Positions 17,821-25,812 of a stretch of 63,629 bases of DNA are shown one piece after another. Below the pieces are notes generated by a model, which did not search any database, was not told the DNA's origin, and saw only the letters and a list, made by a program, of their open reading frames with translations. Position 1 is the stretch's first letter; every line of letters begins with the position of its first letter. The DNA is from Nocardia cyriacigeorgica (lineage in GTDB: Bacteria; Actinomycetota; Actinomycetes; Mycobacteriales; Mycobacteriaceae): positions 1 through 63,629 of the forward strand of contig NZ_JAAGUY010000030.1 in the NCBI RefSeq assembly GCF_010868145.1. Direction: 5' to 3'. A program made the position numbers and the translations under genes.

Positions 17821-18333
17821 TCAGTCCGGCGCGTGTGCGGCGAAGGCGGCGTAGGCGCGGTCATCGAACAGAACGAAGCGGGCCTCGCGTACCGAAGTGC
17901 TGGTGTGGGTAACCGTCTCGATAGCGATGCGGGCACCGTCGTCGATCGGCCAGCCGAAGATGCCGGTCGAGATCGCCGGAAACGCGATGGTGCCCGCGCC
18001 GAGCTCATCGGCGACCCGCAGGGATTCGCGGTAGCAGGAGGCCAGCAGGGCGGAGCGGTCGTCACCGGCCGACCACACCGGGCCCACGGTGTGGATGACC
18101 CAGCGGGCCGGGAGGTTTCCCGCCGTCGTGGCTACCGCCTGGCCCGTCGGCAGGCCCTTGCCGTAGTGGGAGGCGCGGAGTTTGCGGCAGTCGGCCAGGA
18201 TCTCGGGCCCGCCGCGACGGTGGATGGCGCCGTCGACTCCGCCACCACCGAGCAGCGACGAATTCGCGGCGTTGACCACCGCGTCCACCTCCTGTTCGGT
18301 GATGTCCCCGCGCACGAATAGGAGCTCGACCAT
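17821..18333 (-). CDS. Macro-domain protein (O-acetyl-ADP-ribose deacetylase-like)
   Basis: Single macro domain of 170 residues starting MVELLFVRGDIT. The ADP-ribose pocket is complete: DAVVNAANSSLLGGGGVDGAIH, of which NAAN and GGGGVDGAIH are diagnostic, then HTVGPVW and the diphosphate loop FPAISTGIFGWP. Proteins of this type hydrolyse O-acetyl-ADP-ribose and sometimes remove ADP-ribose from proteins. The in-frame upstream extension lacks family similarity, so I use ATG 18333, although its ribosome-binding site (GAGGA directly next to the ATG) is poorly spaced. It appears to stand alone. Confidence 0.93.
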   Translation of the reverse strand: MVELLFVRGDITEQEVDAVVNAANSSLLGGGGVDGAIHRRGGPEILADCRKLRASHYGKGLPTGQAVATTAGNLPARWVIHTVGPVWSAGDDRSALLASCYRESLRVADELGAGTIAFPAISTGIFGWPIDDGARIAIETVTHTSTSVREARFVLFDDRAYAAFAAHAPD

Positions 18334-18479
18334 TCCTCGATTCTCACCGGCATACCGCGGCCTCGCCACCGGTTTCCGCGTGGATCCGGGCACCGCCCGG
18401 ACATATCGTTGGCAAACCGATGCGCGCACCGATGGCGAATGTCCCGCATTCGGAGCGTTCACGCTTCTACCATCCGAGG

Positions 18480-18686
18480 ATGAGCATTGGCGCCAAGGCT
18501 GTCCTCGAGGGCGGGCCGCAGGACCTGCCCGAACGTATCGTGCCGATCACTCCGCCCGGGTTCGAGTTGAAGATCCCGTTCAGAGGTGGCTACGAACATT
18601 TCAAGACCACCGGACGAGAGCAGGACACACCCGAGGGTCGGCTGCCGGTCTACTCCTGGAGCGATCGCACCGAAATCGCGGAGTGA
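18480..18686 (+). CDS. Small uncharacterised protein (resembles DUF5988)
   Basis: A 68-residue protein if started at ATG 18480; an ATG at 18420 would add 20 residues. It contains AVLEGGPQDLPE, a central KIPFRGGYEHFKTT and ends VYSWSDRTEIAE. This pattern (LEGGP, GGYEHF, W..RT.IAE) is what I recall of the DUF5988 family of small actinobacterial proteins, which have no known function. No signal peptide or membrane segment is visible. It is divergent from the macro-domain gene. Confidence 0.7.
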   Translation: MSIGAKAVLEGGPQDLPERIVPITPPGFELKIPFRGGYEHFKTTGREQDTPEGRLPVYSWSDRTEIAE

Positions 18687-18756
18687 TCCCGCAACATCCC
18701 AGCAGGCGGCGGCGCTGAGCCGCCGCCACAAACCCGCTGTTTCACGTGCCCATCGA

Positions 18757-18786
18757 TGGACAAATGCGTAACCGACTGGTTACACT
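18757..18786 (+). promoter_or_regulatory. arsR promoter with embedded palindromic operator
   Basis: -35 TGGACA (18757-18762), an 18-bp spacer and -10 TACACT (18781-18786) end 6 bases before the GTG start of arsR, so the transcript is probably leaderless. A perfect palindrome GTAACC-GACT-GGTTAC at 18768-18783 fills the spacer and overlaps the -10, an arrangement expected for autorepression by the ArsR protein. Confidence 0.75.
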
Positions 18787-18792
18787 TTTACT

Positions 18793-19152
18793 GTGGACGA
18801 AGTGGCGGGCGCGATCGCCGATCCGGTACGCCGGGAGATCCTGGAGATGCTACGCGGCACCCGGCTCACCGCCGGTGAGATCGCCGGGCACTTCACCATC
18901 AGCAGGCCGGCGATCAGCAGGCATCTGCGCGTTCTGCGCGAAAGCGGCCTGGTACGCGACGAACTCGTCGGCAGACAGCGTTACTACCGGCTCGACACCG
19001 CGCCACTCGCCGCTCTCACCGACTGGCTGACCGGATTCGCCCAGCCGACCACCTGGGAACGCCACCTCGACGCACTCGACACCGAGGTCTACCGGACCAG
19101 GCGCGAACGCCGGACCGCGGACCGCGCGACGACACAGGAGAACACCGCATGA
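18793..19152 (+). CDS. ArsR-family winged-helix repressor
   Basis: Dimeric winged-helix regulator of 119 residues starting at GTG 18793. The DNA-binding core is typical: IADPVRREILEMLRG, then AGEIAGHFTISRPAISRHLRVLRESGLV with the recognition helix and the wing RQRYYRL. No metal-binding Cys pair is present, so it belongs to the metal-free branch that is usually paired with SRPBCC proteins. Its stop overlaps the start of just such a gene (ATGA, 19149-19152), and an operator-like palindrome lies in its promoter. The signal sensed is unknown. Confidence 0.93.
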   Translation: MDEVAGAIADPVRREILEMLRGTRLTAGEIAGHFTISRPAISRHLRVLRESGLVRDELVGRQRYYRLDTAPLAALTDWLTGFAQPTTWERHLDALDTEVYRTRRERRTADRATTQENTA

Positions 19153-19652
19153 CCCCCCGACCCACCGGACGACTTTTCCCCGCGCAGACCGGCCGTGACC
19201 TGGTGCTGACCCGCAGCTACCGCGCCCCGATCGAGGACGTGTGGGCCAGCATCACCGAATCCGACCGTACCGCGCGCTGGTTCGGCCCCTGGGAGGGAGA
19301 GGCGGGCGCCGGTAAGACCATCAAGGTGCAGATGGTGTTCGAAGACGACGAGCCATGGATGGACATGCGCATCGATGCCTGCGAGCCACCCCGCCACCTA
19401 GGCGTCTCCGCCGAAGACGAGGCCGGATCCTGGTTCCTCGATGTGGAGCTCACCGAGACCGATGGCACCACCGAACTGCGCTTCACCCACCACTTGCGCA
19501 CCGGCGACGAGATCGCCCAGGCGCCACAGGTTGGCCCCGGCTGGGAGTTCTATCTCGACATGCTCGGCGCCGCCCGCACCGGCACGGATCGCCCCGATTT
19601 CGACGACTACTACCCGGCGATGAAGGAGTACTACGAACAGCAGACCAGCTGA
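19149..19652 (+). CDS. SRPBCC (AHSA1-like) domain protein
   Basis: A 167-residue START/Bet v 1-fold protein with a hydrophobic ligand cavity. Diagnostic features are LTRSYRAPIEDVWASITESDRTARWFGPW at the N-terminus, the central strand region EDEAGSWFLDVELTE and the C-terminal helix beginning WEFYLDMLGAAR. Members coupled to ArsR regulators are common in actinobacteria and have no settled function; binding or sensing of a small lipophilic molecule is a reasonable inference. Translation is coupled to arsR by a 4-bp overlap. Confidence 0.92.
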   Translation: MTPRPTGRLFPAQTGRDLVLTRSYRAPIEDVWASITESDRTARWFGPWEGEAGAGKTIKVQMVFEDDEPWMDMRIDACEPPRHLGVSAEDEAGSWFLDVELTETDGTTELRFTHHLRTGDEIAQAPQVGPGWEFYLDMLGAARTGTDRPDFDDYYPAMKEYYEQQTS

Positions 19653-19702
19653 GCCACCGTGTCGCGGTTCAGCCGCTGACGCCGACGGCACCGGTACAGA
19701 AA

Positions 19703-19736
19703 GCCCCCGCAACGATGCGCACATCGTTGCGGGGGC
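19703..19736. terminator. Strong bidirectional hairpin terminator
   Basis: Perfect 15-bp stem with arms GCCCCCGCAACGATG and CATCGTTGCGGGGGC and the loop CGCA. It lies between the convergent SRPBCC and yebC genes and can serve both. Confidence 0.88.
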
Positions 19737-19776
19737 CTCGAACCCTCGTCGCCGACGAGTCGGCGAACGTTCGGGC

Positions 19777-20529
19777 CTAATCGTCCAATTCGGCGAGTAC
19801 CTCGTCGGAGACGTCGACGTTGGTGTAAACGTTCTGCACGTCGTCGCTGTCTTCGAGGGCGTCGACAAGTTTGAAGACCTTGCGTGCGCCGTCGGCGTCG
19901 ACCGCGACGCTGACCGAGGGCTGGAAGCCGGACTCGGCGGAGTCGTAATCGATACCCGCGGACTGGAGTGCCGAACGCACCGCGATCAGGTCGCCGGGCT
20001 CGCTGATGATCTCGAAGGCTTCACCGAGGTCGTTGACCTCTTCGGCACCTGCGTCCAGCACCGCCATCAGCACGTCGTCCTCGGACAGGCCGTTCTTGTC
20101 CAGTGTGACGACGCCCTTGCGGTGGAACAGGTACGACACCGAACCCGGGTCGGCCATATTGCCGCCGTTGCGGGTCATCGCGACACGAACCTCGCCGGCC
20201 GCGCGGTTGCGGTTGTCGGTGAGGCACTCGATCAGCACGGCGACACCGTTGGGGCCGTAACCCTCGTACATGATCGTCTGCCAGTCGGCGCCGCCGGCCT
20301 CCTCGCCGCCGCCACGCTTGCGGGCGCGCTCGATGTTGTCGTTGGGGACCGACGACTTCTTCGCCTTCTGGATGGCGTCATACAGGGTCGGGTTGCCATC
20401 CGGGTCACCGCCACCTGTCCGGGCCGCCACCTCGATGTTCTTGATCAACTTGGCGAAGAGCTTGCCGCGCTTCGCGTCGATCGCCGCCTTCTTGTGCTTG
20501 GTGGTGGCCCATTTGGAGTGGCCGCTCAT
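19777..20529 (-). CDS. yebC: YebC/PmpR-family protein
   Basis: A 250-residue member of the YebC/PmpR family, starting MSGHSKWATTKHKKAAIDAKRGK, the universal N-terminus of the family. Members have been described as transcriptional regulators and more recently as factors that relieve ribosome stalling, so the precise role here is open. The acidic domains 2 and 3 are complete and the length is normal. I start at ATG 20529, next to AGGGG. It lies downstream of pdxT, as Rv2603c does next to Rv2604c in M. tuberculosis. Confidence 0.96.
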   Translation of the reverse strand: MSGHSKWATTKHKKAAIDAKRGKLFAKLIKNIEVAARTGGGDPDGNPTLYDAIQKAKKSSVPNDNIERARKRGGGEEAGGADWQTIMYEGYGPNGVAVLIECLTDNRNRAAGEVRVAMTRNGGNMADPGSVSYLFHRKGVVTLDKNGLSEDDVLMAVLDAGAEEVNDLGEAFEIISEPGDLIAVRSALQSAGIDYDSAESGFQPSVSVAVDADGARKVFKLVDALEDSDDVQNVYTNVDVSDEVLAELDD

Positions 20530-20708
20530 TCCCCTACTTCCTTCAGGTCGATGGCACGTGTGGTCGTCTACGGTACCGGCTGTGCCGGGCGGACAACTCG
20601 ACCAGCCTACTCGGCGGGCATACGGGGCGGGGCCTGGCGGCCCTGAACAGCCGATTCCGATTCGCCGGCTCAGGCCGGGCATGGAGCCGCCTCCGGTCCT
20701 CGACCGGG

Positions 20709-21362
20709 TCAGGCGGTGCGAACCAGATCGACGAACATCCGGTGCACCCGCAGGTCGCCGGTGACTTCGGGATGGAACGACGTCGCGATCACGTTGCGCT
20801 GGCGCACGGCGACGATCTTGCCCGCGGCCGGACCGTTCGGCACCCGCGCCAGCACCTCGACGCCGTCGCCGACCCGCTCGACCCACGGCGCCCGGATGAA
20901 CACCGCGCGGACCGGCCCGTCGTCGAGTCCGGCGAACGCCAGATCGGTTTCGAAGGAATCGACCTGACGACCGAAAGCGTTGCGCCGCACCGTCATATCT
21001 ATTCCGGACAGGTGGTTGGCATCGGGACGGGTGTCGAGCACCTCGTCGGCGAGCAGAATCATGCCCGCGCACGACCCGAAGGTAGGCAGCCCGTCACGCA
21101 GCCGGGCGCGCAAGGGTTCCAGCAGTTCGAACACCTCGAGCAGTTTGCTGATCGCGGTGGATTCCCCACCGGGCAGCACCAGTCCGTCGACGGACGCGAG
21201 TTCTTCCACCCGGCGCACCAGCACCGCGCGCGCACCGCAGCGCTCCAGCGCCGACACATGTTCGCGCACATCACCCTGCAGGGCAAGCACACCGATGGCC
21301 GGCTGCGCGCTCTCGCGCGCCGAGGTCTGCGCCGCGGGCACGGCGACCGCTGAACCGTTCAC
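20709..21362 (-). CDS. pdxT: Pyridoxal 5'-phosphate synthase glutaminase subunit
   Basis: Glutaminase that feeds ammonia to PdxS for de novo vitamin B6 synthesis. The 217 residues include the class I amidotransferase triad: Cys98 in FGSCAGM and the His/Glu pair in SFHPEVTGD, with LPGGESTA forming the oxyanion region. The first 22 residues precede the usual IGVLALQGDV start, so translation may begin further in. A -10-like TAAGCT at 21375-21370 lies 7 bases before GTG 21362, suggesting a leaderless message that starts at that GTG. Its partner pdxS lies about 2 kb away on the same strand. Confidence 0.96.
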   Translation of the reverse strand: MNGSAVAVPAAQTSARESAQPAIGVLALQGDVREHVSALERCGARAVLVRRVEELASVDGLVLPGGESTAISKLLEVFELLEPLRARLRDGLPTFGSCAGMILLADEVLDTRPDANHLSGIDMTVRRNAFGRQVDSFETDLAFAGLDDGPVRAVFIRAPWVERVGDGVEVLARVPNGPAAGKIVAVRQRNVIATSFHPEVTGDLRVHRMFVDLVRTA

Positions 21363-21653
21363 CCCGCAGAGCTTACGAGACGTCGCGTTGTGGGCCTGCT
21401 CACGGTTGTTGTCAACGTTGTGTCAAGCCCGGCCGGTGATCGCCACACCCGGGCCGACACTCACTGACATGACTACTGTGTTGCCGTCGCCGGGCCGGTG
21501 CAGCGCGGGGAGGGACCCGCCGCACGCCGTGGGCTGACCGTCCCGACGGGTTTGTCCGGACTCTCGCTGGCGCGATGGGGTCGGTTTCCTACGGACCCGA
21601 CACCATCGTGTGCCATCTCCGCGTCCAGGCGGTCCGACACCCGGGCGTCGCGT

Positions 21654-22475
21654 CTACTTCTCGCGCGGTGTGCGGATCAGCCCTTCCTGAACCACGGAGG
21701 CAACCAGTTCCCCTGCGCGGTTGAAGATCTTGCCGCCGGTGAGAGCGCGGCCGAAGCCCGCCGACGGCGAGGACTGGTCGTAGAGCAGCCAGTCGTCGGC
21801 ACGGAACGGGCGCAGGAACCACATGGCGTGGTCGAGCGAGGCGTCCTGGGTGGGTTCGTCTGGGTGTGTGACCTTCGACGATCCGAGCAGTGTCATATCG
21901 CTCATGTAGGCGAGGGTGCAGACGTGGAACAGCGGATCGTCGGGCAGCGGGTGCCGGTAGCGGAACCACACCTGCTGCGGGGACACCACTCCCGGCCGCT
22001 GGGTGACCGACTCCTGCGGGACCGGGCGGATGTCCCAGTGCTCCCATTCCCGCATGGCCCACAGCCGTTCGGGGCTCATGGTGGTCTTCGCGTCGGGCAA
22101 ATCGTCCGGCGCCTGCACCACGGGCATCTCGTCCTGGTGCTGGGGGCCTTCGTCACCGACGTGGAACGACGCCGACATGGTGAAGATGGCGGCACCGTCC
22201 TGTACCCCGGTCACCCGGCGGGTGCCGAAGGAGCGACCGTCCCGGATGCGTTCGACCAGGTATACGGTCGGCTGATCGGGGTTGCCCGGACGCAGGAAAT
22301 AGCCGTGCAGCGAATGCACCTGGAACCGCGGATCGACCGTGCGGACAGCCGAGACCAAGGCCTGGCCCGCGACCTGACCGCCGAAGGTTCGCCGTAGCTG
22401 GGTCTTGGGCGAGGCTCCCCGAAAGATGTCTCGCTCGAGCCGATCGATCTCCAGCGCTTCTTCGATGGTCGCCAA
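21654..22475 (-). CDS. tesB: Acyl-CoA thioesterase II (TesB family)
   Basis: Double hot-dog thioesterase that hydrolyses acyl-CoA to free acid and CoA. The family start is near TTG 22475 (ATIEEALEIDRLERD), preceded by GAGAGGCGGAGAAG, giving 273 residues; a longer in-frame upstream stretch has no family similarity. Characteristic segments are FGGQVAGQALVSA in the first half, SLHGYFLRPGN, and the second-half catalytic region SLDHAMWFL followed by YDQSSPSAG. It sits between pdxT and pdxS, the position of tesB2 (Rv2605c) in M. tuberculosis. Confidence 0.93.
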   Translation of the reverse strand: MATIEEALEIDRLERDIFRGASPKTQLRRTFGGQVAGQALVSAVRTVDPRFQVHSLHGYFLRPGNPDQPTVYLVERIRDGRSFGTRRVTGVQDGAAIFTMSASFHVGDEGPQHQDEMPVVQAPDDLPDAKTTMSPERLWAMREWEHWDIRPVPQESVTQRPGVVSPQQVWFRYRHPLPDDPLFHVCTLAYMSDMTLLGSSKVTHPDEPTQDASLDHAMWFLRPFRADDWLLYDQSSPSAGFGRALTGGKIFNRAGELVASVVQEGLIRTPREK

Positions 22476-22722
22476 CTTCTCCGCCTCTCCGCGCCACTGG
22501 CCGGTCGTGTGAGTACTGCGCAACCGTGCGGGCGATCGGACGGCAACTCGTACCGGCCGGTCCCCGACGGGATCTCTATGTTCGCACGCAGTCAGGGTTG
22601 GTCCGGCAGGGGGCGCCGCGCGAGGCGGACCACGATGATGACGGTCACACCGGACCGCGACCCCGTCGGCAGGACGCGCGGGACCGGGAATGAACCGAGC
22701 GCGCGGGACTGCGATGACGCGT

Positions 22723-23193
22723 TCAGGCGCAGGTGGGCGACTGCTCACCGAGCATCGACAGCATGGTGCAGGCCCAGACCAGCTGAACCTTCCAGGTACC
22801 GTCCTCGACCACGAACGGGATCTCGACCTGGCTGGTCTGGCCGTCGAGGGTGACGTCGGCCTTCGCGTAGACGGCGTCACCGAAGGGATCCGGGTCCACG
22901 TCGACCACACGCAGCTGTGCCCCGGCCTCATGCACCGTCTGCGCCAGCCGATACGGCAGTTCCGGATCGGCCTGTGCGCCCTGCACGAACGCGAGCTTGT
23001 GCTCGTTGCGGACCGGGTGGATCCACGCCAACACCCGCGTCGCCGGGTCGAGGCCAGTGGTCAGCTGGTCGTCGAGGTCCGCGGCGGTCGGGAGCGGCGG
23101 ACGCTCGCTGTCGGCGGCAGCGGTTGCGGCGCTGAGTGCCAGCGCCACCGCCGTCCCTGCGATCGCGAGAAGGCGGGTCCCCTGAAGGTTCAT
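22723..23193 (-). CDS. Small secreted protein resembling the MTB12/CFP-2 antigen family
   Basis: A 156-residue exported protein with a clear signal peptide (LLAIAGTAVALALSAATAAA) and predicted cleavage near residue 28. The mature part is an alpha/beta domain with LTTGLDPATRVLAWI, then DAVYAKADVTLDGQTSQ and VEDGTWKVQLVWACTML, which resembles the low-molecular-weight MTB12 antigen domain (related to NTF2-like folds). Two Cys residues near the C-terminus could form a disulfide. It lies between tesB and pdxS, where M. tuberculosis has no such gene, so it looks like a lineage-specific insertion. The family assignment is from memory of the pattern. Confidence 0.8.
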   Translation of the reverse strand: MNLQGTRLLAIAGTAVALALSAATAAADSERPPLPTAADLDDQLTTGLDPATRVLAWIHPVRNEHKLAFVQGAQADPELPYRLAQTVHEAGAQLRVVDVDPDPFGDAVYAKADVTLDGQTSQVEIPFVVEDGTWKVQLVWACTMLSMLGEQSPTCA

Positions 23194-23345
23194 CTACGCA
23201 TTTCCCCTGTGTCGTGGAACTCCGAGACCGGGTTCGCCGAGACCCGGAAAGTACCACGGCACCGCAGAATTCGGTCCGTGCCGGTGGCAACGGCCGCCGT
23301 GATGGTCGTGCCGCCATGACAGGTCGTCGACCATCCGAACGCAAC

Positions 23346-23382
23346 GGAGCGGGTGCCCGCCGTCCGGCGTGACACCCGCTCC
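23346..23382. terminator. Hairpin terminator candidate after pdxS
   Basis: Perfect 10-bp stem GGAGCGGGTG/CACCCGCTCC with a 17-nt loop, 35 bp past the pdxS stop in its direction of transcription. No T-run follows. Confidence 0.6.
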
Positions 23383-23417
23383 TGAGAAACCTCGTCAACC
23401 CTGATGCGGGCGCAGAC

Positions 23418-24356
23418 TCACCAACCGCGTTCGGCCAGGCGGTGCGGCTGCGCGATGTCCTCGACATTGATGCCGACCATGGCCTCTCCGAGGCCACGTG
23501 ACACCTTGGCCAGCACGTCGGCATCGTCGTAGAAGGTGGTGGCCTTGACGATGGCGGCAGCGCGCTGGGCCGGGTTGCCGGACTTGAAGATGCCGGAGCC
23601 GACGAACACGCCCTCGGCACCGAGCTGCATCATCATCGCCGCGTCGGCCGGGGTCGCGATACCGCCCGCGGTGAAGAGCACGACCGGCAGCTTGCCCGTC
23701 TCGGCGACCTCACGGACCAGCTCGTACGGTGCCTGCAACTCCTTGGCGGCGACGTAGAGCTCGTCGGCGGGCAGCGACGACAGCTTGCGGATCTCCTGGC
23801 GGATCTGGCGCATGTGCGTGGTGGCGTTGGAGACGTCACCGGTGCCTGCCTCGCCCTTGGAGCGGATCATGGCCGCGCCCTCGGTGATGCGGCGCAGGGC
23901 CTCACCGAGGTTGGTGGCACCACAGACGAACGGAACCGTGAAGTTCCACTTCTCGATGTGGTTGGTGTAGTCGGCGGGGGTCAGCACCTCGGACTCGTCG
24001 ATGTAGTCGACGCCGAGGCTCTGCAGGATCTGCGCCTCCACGAAGTGGCCGATGCGGGCCTTGGCCATCACCGGGATCGACACCGCGGAGATGATGCCGT
24101 CGATCATGTCCGGATCGCTCATCCGGGACACACCGCCCTGGGCGCGAATATCGGCGGGTACCCGCTCGAGCGCCATGACAGCGACCGCGCCGGCGTCCTC
24201 GGCGATCTTGGCCTGCTCCGGGGTGACGACGTCCATGATCACCCCGCCCTTGAGCATTTCGGCCATACCGCGCTTCACGCGGGCGGTACCCGCCTCACGG
24301 GTCGCCTCGGTGGTCTTGGTGGTCTCGGGCGTGGTCACGGCAAACTCCTGTGTCAT
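23418..24356 (-). CDS. pdxS: Pyridoxal 5'-phosphate synthase subunit PdxS
   Basis: The synthase subunit makes PLP from ribose 5-phosphate, glyceraldehyde 3-phosphate and ammonia from PdxT. The 312 residues are highly conserved: MLKGGVIMDVVTPEQAKIAE, VMALERVPADIRAQGGV, VMAKARIGHFVEAQ with the first catalytic Lys, and FVCGATNLGEALRRI. An extra 20-residue N-terminal Thr/Glu-rich stretch is typical of actinobacteria. It is followed by a strong hairpin, so its transcript probably ends before the MTB12-like gene. Confidence 0.98.
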   Translation of the reverse strand: MTQEFAVTTPETTKTTEATREAGTARVKRGMAEMLKGGVIMDVVTPEQAKIAEDAGAVAVMALERVPADIRAQGGVSRMSDPDMIDGIISAVSIPVMAKARIGHFVEAQILQSLGVDYIDESEVLTPADYTNHIEKWNFTVPFVCGATNLGEALRRITEGAAMIRSKGEAGTGDVSNATTHMRQIRQEIRKLSSLPADELYVAAKELQAPYELVREVAETGKLPVVLFTAGGIATPADAAMMMQLGAEGVFVGSGIFKSGNPAQRAAAIVKATTFYDDADVLAKVSRGLGEAMVGINVEDIAQPHRLAERGW

Positions 24357-24513
24357 GTGCGCCTATGTGGTCGTCAGCGGTAGAACGACACGATTCTAGG
24401 CGTGCCCCGAACAGCCATTGATAGCCAGTTGGAGACGACTGGCCTTGCCGCGACCAGCACGTTCACTGCCATCGGGCCGGACTGGACCGATCGGGCTCGT
24501 TGATGGAGTCGAA

Positions 24514-24551
24514 TTCGCCGGGCCCGATCCGGCTTCCGCGGACCCGGCGAA
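24514..24551. terminator. Hairpin after the 30-codon ORF
   Basis: Perfect 9-bp stem TTCGCCGGG/CCCGGCGAA enclosing 20 nt. It begins 14 bp beyond the stop codon of the small ORF at 24566-24658 and 157 bp before the pdxS start, so it could terminate a short monocistronic transcript. Confidence 0.55.
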
Positions 24552-24565
24552 CTACCCGCGCCGGA

Positions 24566-24658
24566 TCAGATCGGGTTGATCACCAGCAACGTCGCCCAAT
24601 ACTCCGCCGCGGCGGGGCCGATGATCGGCATCAGGAAATCGAACAGGATGTACGACAC
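24566..24658 (-). CDS. Possible 30-residue hydrophobic peptide
   Basis: GTG 24658 follows a full GGAGGTGA ribosome-binding site at good spacing and opens a 30-codon frame beginning MSYILFDFLMPIIGP and ending VINPI. The peptide is hydrophobic enough to lie in or on the membrane. Upstream, GTGACC and TACCGT (24721-24716) make a plausible promoter; downstream a 9-bp hairpin follows at once. The gene lies between the NUDIX gene and pdxS. I do not recognise a family. It could be a small membrane protein, a toxin-like peptide or a leader ORF. The strong initiation signal is the main evidence. Confidence 0.5.
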   Translation of the reverse strand: MSYILFDFLMPIIGPAAAEYWATLLVINPI

Positions 24659-24765
24659 GTACTACTCACCTCCACCCACCGAGTCGACCCTCGCTCGGCC
24701 TGCCAAACCGCATCGACGGTAACACGGCGGTGAATCCGGTCACAGTGATCGAGGAAATCGCCGTC

Positions 24766-25812
24766 TCAGCGGATGGAACGGACCTCTGGGTCGGCCGCGG
24801 CGGCCGCCGCGGCCGCGGCTTCTGCGATGAGTTCATCCAGGTGGTACGGGTACACCGTTTCGCCGGACGCGTCGAGTGCGGCGATATCGGCCGCGGTGCA
24901 CCAGCGATGTCCGGTGATCGAACGCCGCTCGACATAGGTGAGATTGGCGGGTCGCGGATCGAACATCGGCACCCGAAGGGCGAAGAACAGCTCCTCGGAG
25001 CGGATCAGCTCACCGTTGAACGGGAACACCGCCACACGTCGCCAGATGGGCCCACGCAGCGCGGTCGGATCGGCGGTGAAGCCGGTTTCCTCGTGGATCT
25101 CGCGGACCGCCGCGTCCCGCAGGCTCTCCCCTGGTTCCACACCGCCACCGACGGTGAACCAGAACGACACCTCCGGCACTTTCGGATCGTTGCCGCGCAT
25201 CAACAGCACGCGGCCCTGTTCGTCGATCAGGACCGCACGGGAGGAGGTGCGGATGGTGTCGACCTCGAGTCCGGTCGCCGCGGCGGGAGTGGCGCGCTCG
25301 GTGATCTCGAAATAGGTCGGCAGCGGCGCGGTACCGCCCAGGTGCAGGATCCGCACCGGACGCCGAGTGCGCAGCGCGAGAGTGTCGCGGACCGCGTCGT
25401 TGTGGAACCTCCGCGCGATCAGAACCCTGGCCTCGGCGTCGGCCAGCTCGGCCACCAGCTGGGGGCGCAGCTGCCCGATGTCGACCGACGACAGTGCCGC
25501 CGAGAGCTGATTCTCGACTGTTTCCCGGTCCGTCCGGCCGGCGCGTTCGGCGCGGTCCGCCAGCGTGGACAGCTGCTTGGCCTGGTCGGTGAGCACCGGA
25601 TCGGAGACCGGACCCGCGATCGCCATCGCCACCGCTCGGGCGACCACCGCACGGCGTGCCAGCGCACCGTCGAGCGCCTGCCAGGACTGATCCGACCGCA
25701 CGTGTAGCCGGTCGAGCCGGTTGGCGGTGGAATAGGCCCACAGGCCGATGGCCACGACCACCGCGGCGATCAGGGCGAGGACGAGAACGGTTGTCGCGGA
25801 AAAGGTGATCAT
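24766..25812 (-). CDS. LemA-like/NUDIX hydrolase fusion protein
   Basis: The 348 residues combine two parts. Residues 1-25 are a membrane helix, followed to about residue 150 by a helical domain resembling LemA (TANRLDRLHVRSDQSWQALD, then RRFHNDAVRDTLALR). A NUDIX hydrolase domain follows from about 190, with an intact NUDIX box GGGVEPGESLRDAAVREIHE-ETGF that binds metal and cleaves a nucleoside-diphosphate-linked substrate. The tail is Ala-rich. The start overlaps the pimA stop (25809-25812). M. tuberculosis Rv2609c occupies the same place. A role near the membrane in recycling nucleotide by-products of lipid synthesis is inference. Confidence 0.85.
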   Translation of the reverse strand: MITFSATTVLVLALIAAVVVAIGLWAYSTANRLDRLHVRSDQSWQALDGALARRAVVARAVAMAIAGPVSDPVLTDQAKQLSTLADRAERAGRTDRETVENQLSAALSSVDIGQLRPQLVAELADAEARVLIARRFHNDAVRDTLALRTRRPVRILHLGGTAPLPTYFEITERATPAAATGLEVDTIRTSSRAVLIDEQGRVLLMRGNDPKVPEVSFWFTVGGGVEPGESLRDAAVREIHEETGFTADPTALRGPIWRRVAVFPFNGELIRSEELFFALRVPMFDPRPANLTYVERRSITGHRWCTAADIAALDASGETVYPYHLDELIAEAAAAAAAAADPEVRSIR

